DNA of 31,898 nt from Candidatus Omnitrophota bacterium (GTDB lineage Bacteria > Omnitrophota > Omnitrophia > Omnitrophales > JACROU01). The stretch is taken from NCBI GenBank assembly GCA_016206875.1, contig JACQQR010000186.1, forward strand, positions 1-31,898. The letters run 5' to 3'. The stretch's first letter is position 1. Every line of letters begins with the position of its first letter. A program made the translations under genes and the position numbers. Positions 29,368-31,898 of the stretch are shown here, one piece after another. The notes under the pieces were generated by a model, which searched no databases, was not told where the DNA came from, and was given only the letters and a program-made list of their open reading frames with translations.

Positions 29368-29805
29368 TTACGCCGATGCCTTTAAAGTTTTCTCTTCCTT
29401 TTTTCCGGCTCTGATTTTTTTTGCCTTTACTTCCGGCTTTTCTGCAGAGGACTTCGGGTGGTTCAACACCGGGCGAGACAATTCGCCCAACACCAAAGAA
29501 ATATGCGTGGTCCTTTTCACAATCCGGTCGGCACGGCCCATAGAACGGGTCATAATTCTTTTAAAATTAGGCCCGCCGTCGGCACGCACTTCTTTGACAA
29601 AAATTCTATCCTCATCCATTTTTTTCTCTTTGGCGCTAGCGATTGCGCTTTTGAGAACTTTTTCTACAATGCGCGCGCCTTTCTTATTCAAAAACCGCAG
29701 ATGAGACAACGCCATATAGGCCGGCTTGTTTTTAATGGCCGTCAATACCAGCCGGACTTTCCGGGGCGCCATACGAACATATTTGATCAGTACTTTTGTT
29801 TCCAT
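29368..29805 (-). CDS. rplV: 50S ribosomal protein L22 with charged C-terminal tail
   Basis: L22 lines the exit tunnel with a beta-hairpin. From ATG at 29805 the 145 residues begin METKVLIKYVRMAPRKVRLV and contain the hairpin region VRADGGPNFKRIMTRSMGRA and RIVKRTTHISLVL. A tail of about 35 residues (PEVKAKKIRAGKKEEKTLKA) exceeds the standard 110. A TTG two codons upstream is a possible but weaker start. Confidence 0.96.
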   Translation of the reverse strand: METKVLIKYVRMAPRKVRLVLTAIKNKPAYMALSHLRFLNKKGARIVEKVLKSAIASAKEKKMDEDRIFVKEVRADGGPNFKRIMTRSMGRADRIVKRTTHISLVLGELSRPVLNHPKSSAEKPEVKAKKIRAGKKEEKTLKASA

Positions 29806-29813
29806 ACTCAACC

Positions 29814-30110
29814 TTACTTAGTGGTGGCCGCGGCTTGCTTCGCTTTATCTTGTGACGTGCTGTGTTTTCTAAACATGCGGGTCGGAGAAAATTCACCCAG
29901 TTTATGGCCTACCATGTTTTCGGTAACAAACACGTTGGCAAAATCTTTTCCGTTATGGACAGAAAATTGAAGCCCTACAAATTCCGGAAGAATCGTTGAA
30001 CGGCGGCTCCAGGTTTTAATAGGTTTTTTATCATGGCGCGCGACCACGGTTTTAACTTTTTCCATTAAACGCTCATCCACATAAGGGCCTTTGTGTTTGG
30101 CTCTGGGCAT
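29814..30110 (-). CDS. rpsS: 30S ribosomal protein S19
   Basis: S19 forms part of the 30S head with S13. The 98 residues read MPRAKHKGPYVDERLMEKVK, KPIKTWSRRSTILPEFVGLQ and VFVTENMVGHKLGEFSPTRM, all canonical. rplB stops 3 bases upstream and rplV starts 8 bases downstream. Confidence 0.97.
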   Translation of the reverse strand: MPRAKHKGPYVDERLMEKVKTVVARHDKKPIKTWSRRSTILPEFVGLQFSVHNGKDFANVFVTENMVGHKLGEFSPTRMFRKHSTSQDKAKQAAATTK

Positions 30111-30113
30111 AGA

Positions 30114-30941
30114 CTAGGCTCTCCTGTCTTTAACAATATATTTGTTGGTATGCTTGTTGCGTTGACGCGTTTTATAACCACGGGTGGGCAGCCCCCAAGG
30201 ACTGACGGGATTGCGACCTCCGGAAGATTTTCCCTCACCGCCTCCTAGAGGATGGTCCACCGGATTTTGGGCTACGCCTCGAACTGCCGGGTTAACTCCC
30301 AGCCATCTTCTGCGGCCCGCCTTGCCTAAAACAATATTTTCTCTGTCCAGGTTAGAACACTGGCCGATGGCCGCATAAGCCTCTATCGGAATCATCCGCA
30401 CTTCGCCGGACGGCAGCTTGATGTGCGCATAATCCGTTTCTTTCGAAAGAATTTGCGCGGCACATCCTGCGGAACGCACCAGTTTAGCGCCCTTACCGGG
30501 CAAAATTTCGATACTATGAATAGGAGTTCCGGGAGGAATATTCCGCAACGAAACAAAATTTCCCAATTTAACTTCACTATTTTCGCCGCTTTCTACCCCG
30601 TCACCCACTTTGAGACCGTCGGGAGCCAGAATATAGCTTTTTTCACCGTCAAGGTACTGAATCAAAGCAATGCGCGTTGAACGATTTGGATCATACTCAA
30701 TGGTTAACACGGTGGCTTTGACTCCATGTTTTTTTCTTAAGAAATCCAATAAGCGCAGTCTTCTTTTATGCCCTCCACCGCGATGACGGCAAGTAATATG
30801 GCCGTGCAAATTTCTTCCGCCGGTTCTTTTCTTAATTTCTGTAAGCGGCTTGAAAGGACTGGATGCGGTAATTTCAGAAAAATCACTCACATTTCCAAAT
30901 CGCCGGGTCGGTGTAGTGGGTTTAAATTTTATAATTCCCAT
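30114..30941 (-). CDS. rplB: 50S ribosomal protein L2
   Basis: L2 is needed for subunit joining and peptidyl-transferase activity. The 275 residues include TGGRNLHGHITCRHRGGGHK, RIALIQYLDGEKSYILAPDG and VRGVAQNPVDHPLGGGEGKS. In that last loop Leu stands where most bacteria have the second His (HPHGG), and NPVSPWG replaces the usual HPVTPWG; the first His is kept. AAGGA lies about 12 bases upstream of ATG. Confidence 0.97.
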   Translation of the reverse strand: MGIIKFKPTTPTRRFGNVSDFSEITASSPFKPLTEIKKRTGGRNLHGHITCRHRGGGHKRRLRLLDFLRKKHGVKATVLTIEYDPNRSTRIALIQYLDGEKSYILAPDGLKVGDGVESGENSEVKLGNFVSLRNIPPGTPIHSIEILPGKGAKLVRSAGCAAQILSKETDYAHIKLPSGEVRMIPIEAYAAIGQCSNLDRENIVLGKAGRRRWLGVNPAVRGVAQNPVDHPLGGGEGKSSGGRNPVSPWGLPTRGYKTRQRNKHTNKYIVKDRRA

Positions 30942-30955
30942 GTTCTTCGAATTCC

Positions 30956-31234
30956 TTAGGCCACGTCTAATTTTTCACCCTTTTTCAGAGTGACTATTGC
31001 CTTTTTCCAGTCGGATTGATATCCGGGCTGATAACGTACCTTTTTCAGTTTTCCTTTGACCCGCTGCACATTCACTCGAGTCACATGAACGTTAAATATT
31101 TTTTCTACGGCGCTTTTAATTTCCCGCTTATTGGCATCAAGCGCCACTTTAAACGAATGTTTGTGATCAGCTTCCTGGAGACTGCCCTTTTCTGTCTTGA
31201 GCGGTTCTAAAATTAAATCAAAATGGCTTTTCAT
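30956..31234 (-). CDS. rplW: 50S ribosomal protein L23
   Basis: L23 is the exit-tunnel docking site for trigger factor and SRP. The 92 residues read LDANKREIKSAVEKIFNVHV, TRVNVQRVKGKLKKVRYQPG and DWKKAIVTLKKGEKLD, the standard family pattern. It lies between rplD and rplB with short gaps. Confidence 0.96.
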   Translation of the reverse strand: MKSHFDLILEPLKTEKGSLQEADHKHSFKVALDANKREIKSAVEKIFNVHVTRVNVQRVKGKLKKVRYQPGYQSDWKKAIVTLKKGEKLDVA

Positions 31235-31240
31235 GGGAGA

Positions 31241-31879
31241 TTACCTGCCTAGAATTCTTTTTTCCAGTAACTCCAGGGCTTCTTTCACAATCACTAAATT
31301 TTTTCTTCGCAGCACATCATAAGCATTTACTTGCCGAGCGGATTCAATTTTAAACCGTTCCCGGAGATTTCTTGAGGCCAGCTGCAATTTTTTATCAAAA
31401 TTTTCCACAAGACAAAGAACGCGGGCATTTTCTTTTTTGATGTTTTTAATGACAGCGGCCAATTCTTTGGTTTTTGGCTTCTCGAGTTTGAGCTCGTTTA
31501 AAATCGTTAAATTACTTTCTTTATTTTTTTGACTGAACGCCGAAATTAAAGCGGCTTGTTTCATTTTTTCAGGAAGCTCCGTCCTATAACTGCGGGGCTG
31601 CGGGCCGAACACGGTGCCTCCGCCTCTCCACTGCGGCGCGCGAATAGATCCTTGTCTGGCGTTTCCCGTTCCTTTTTGCCGCCAGGGCTTTTTTCCGCCG
31701 CCCCTGATTTCCCGGCGAGTTTTAGTATCTGCCAGACCCCTTCTTTTGTTTCCTGCGTACGCCACCAACACCAAGTCGAGAAGCCTCCTATTAATAGGAG
31801 ACGAGAAAATCGCCGGATTTAAAGCGATTTGCTCCACTTCCTTTCCCTGTTGGTTCAATACTTGTATTTTTTCCGACAT
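31241..31879 (-). CDS. rplD: 50S ribosomal protein L4
   Basis: L4 lines the exit tunnel and in some bacteria represses its own operon. The 212 residues contain the extended loop KKPWRQKGTGNARQGSIRAP followed by QWRGGGTVFGP, and end NLVIVKEALELLEKRILGR. Start at ATG 31879; the 19 bases to the window edge carry no clear Shine-Dalgarno and presumably lie at the end of rplC, which cannot be confirmed. Confidence 0.97.
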   Translation of the reverse strand: MSEKIQVLNQQGKEVEQIALNPAIFSSPINRRLLDLVLVAYAGNKRRGLADTKTRREIRGGGKKPWRQKGTGNARQGSIRAPQWRGGGTVFGPQPRSYRTELPEKMKQAALISAFSQKNKESNLTILNELKLEKPKTKELAAVIKNIKKENARVLCLVENFDKKLQLASRNLRERFKIESARQVNAYDVLRRKNLVIVKEALELLEKRILGR

Positions 31880-31898
31880 AATTTTATTTAGGGGTTAA

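Noticed and set aside
1..31898. tRNA or rRNA genes
   Set aside because: Reading the intergenic regions I saw no cloverleaf with T-arm consensus and no rRNA sequence; a covariance-model scan would be decisive.

Overview
This window is a bacterial chromosome segment with two opposed halves. From 1 to about 13.46 kb all genes read on the + strand. From about 13.7 kb to the right edge all genes read on the - strand and form one long ribosomal-protein (S10-spc-alpha type) cluster ending in aspC and mfd. The halves converge on a palindromic element at 13472-13645. The organism is a bacterium: it has alpha-type RNA polymerase, SecY, IF-1, a two-subunit-type GlyRS, Mfd and a CHASE2-GGDEF protein. Signal-peptide and periplasmic-sensor proteins fit a diderm. 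My best guess is an uncultured candidate-phylum lineage (Omnitrophota or another PVC-like group). I infer this from protein style, the missing rpmD, and heavy loading with small palindromic repeats; it is not proven.

Left part, in order: the 3' end of glyS, pyruvate phosphate dikinase (ppdK), a sigma-70 factor, a MITE-like element, apt, a four-helix membrane protein, a short DnaJ-like protein with an odd CPCC motif, a chlorite-dismutase/HemQ-family protein, a SAM methyltransferase, a secreted protein of about 20 TPRs, a 56-residue zinc ribbon coupled to a HAD protein, a CHASE2-GGDEF diguanylate cyclase, and an 81-residue protein of unknown function. These look like housekeeping and signalling genes placed side by side, not one obvious pathway.

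Right part, in transcription order (from the right edge leftwards): rplD-rplW-rplB-rpsS-rplV-rpsC-rplP-rpmC-rpsQ-rplN-rplX-rplE-rpsN-rpsH-rplF-rplR-rpsE-rplO-secY-adk-map-infA-rpmJ-rpsM-rpsK-rpsD-rpoA-rplQ-aspC-mfd. The order is classical, with many 4-base overlaps. Oddities are the absence of rpmD between rpsE and rplO, charged C-terminal tails on several proteins (L17 above all), repeat insertions between rpsN and rplE and between rpoA and rpsD, and a strongly reduced Mfd at the end.

The most unusual content is the layered set of small non-coding repeats. Two elements of about 255 bp share one GC-rich hairpin core in opposite orientation but have different terminal inverted repeats and different target duplications (TAA and CTAA). 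A 174-bp near-palindrome sits at the convergence point. A family of GTAAACTCCGGC-type units occurs four times, one copy apparently supplying the Shine-Dalgarno of the methyltransferase gene. Short palindromic motifs (AGTGACTGTCACT, GGGACGGTTCTC) also recur. The second main point is the 639-residue Mfd, which keeps a UvrA-binding-like segment, the RNA-polymerase-interaction domain and the motor but has lost the rest of the UvrB-like N-terminus and the autoinhibitory C-terminal domain.
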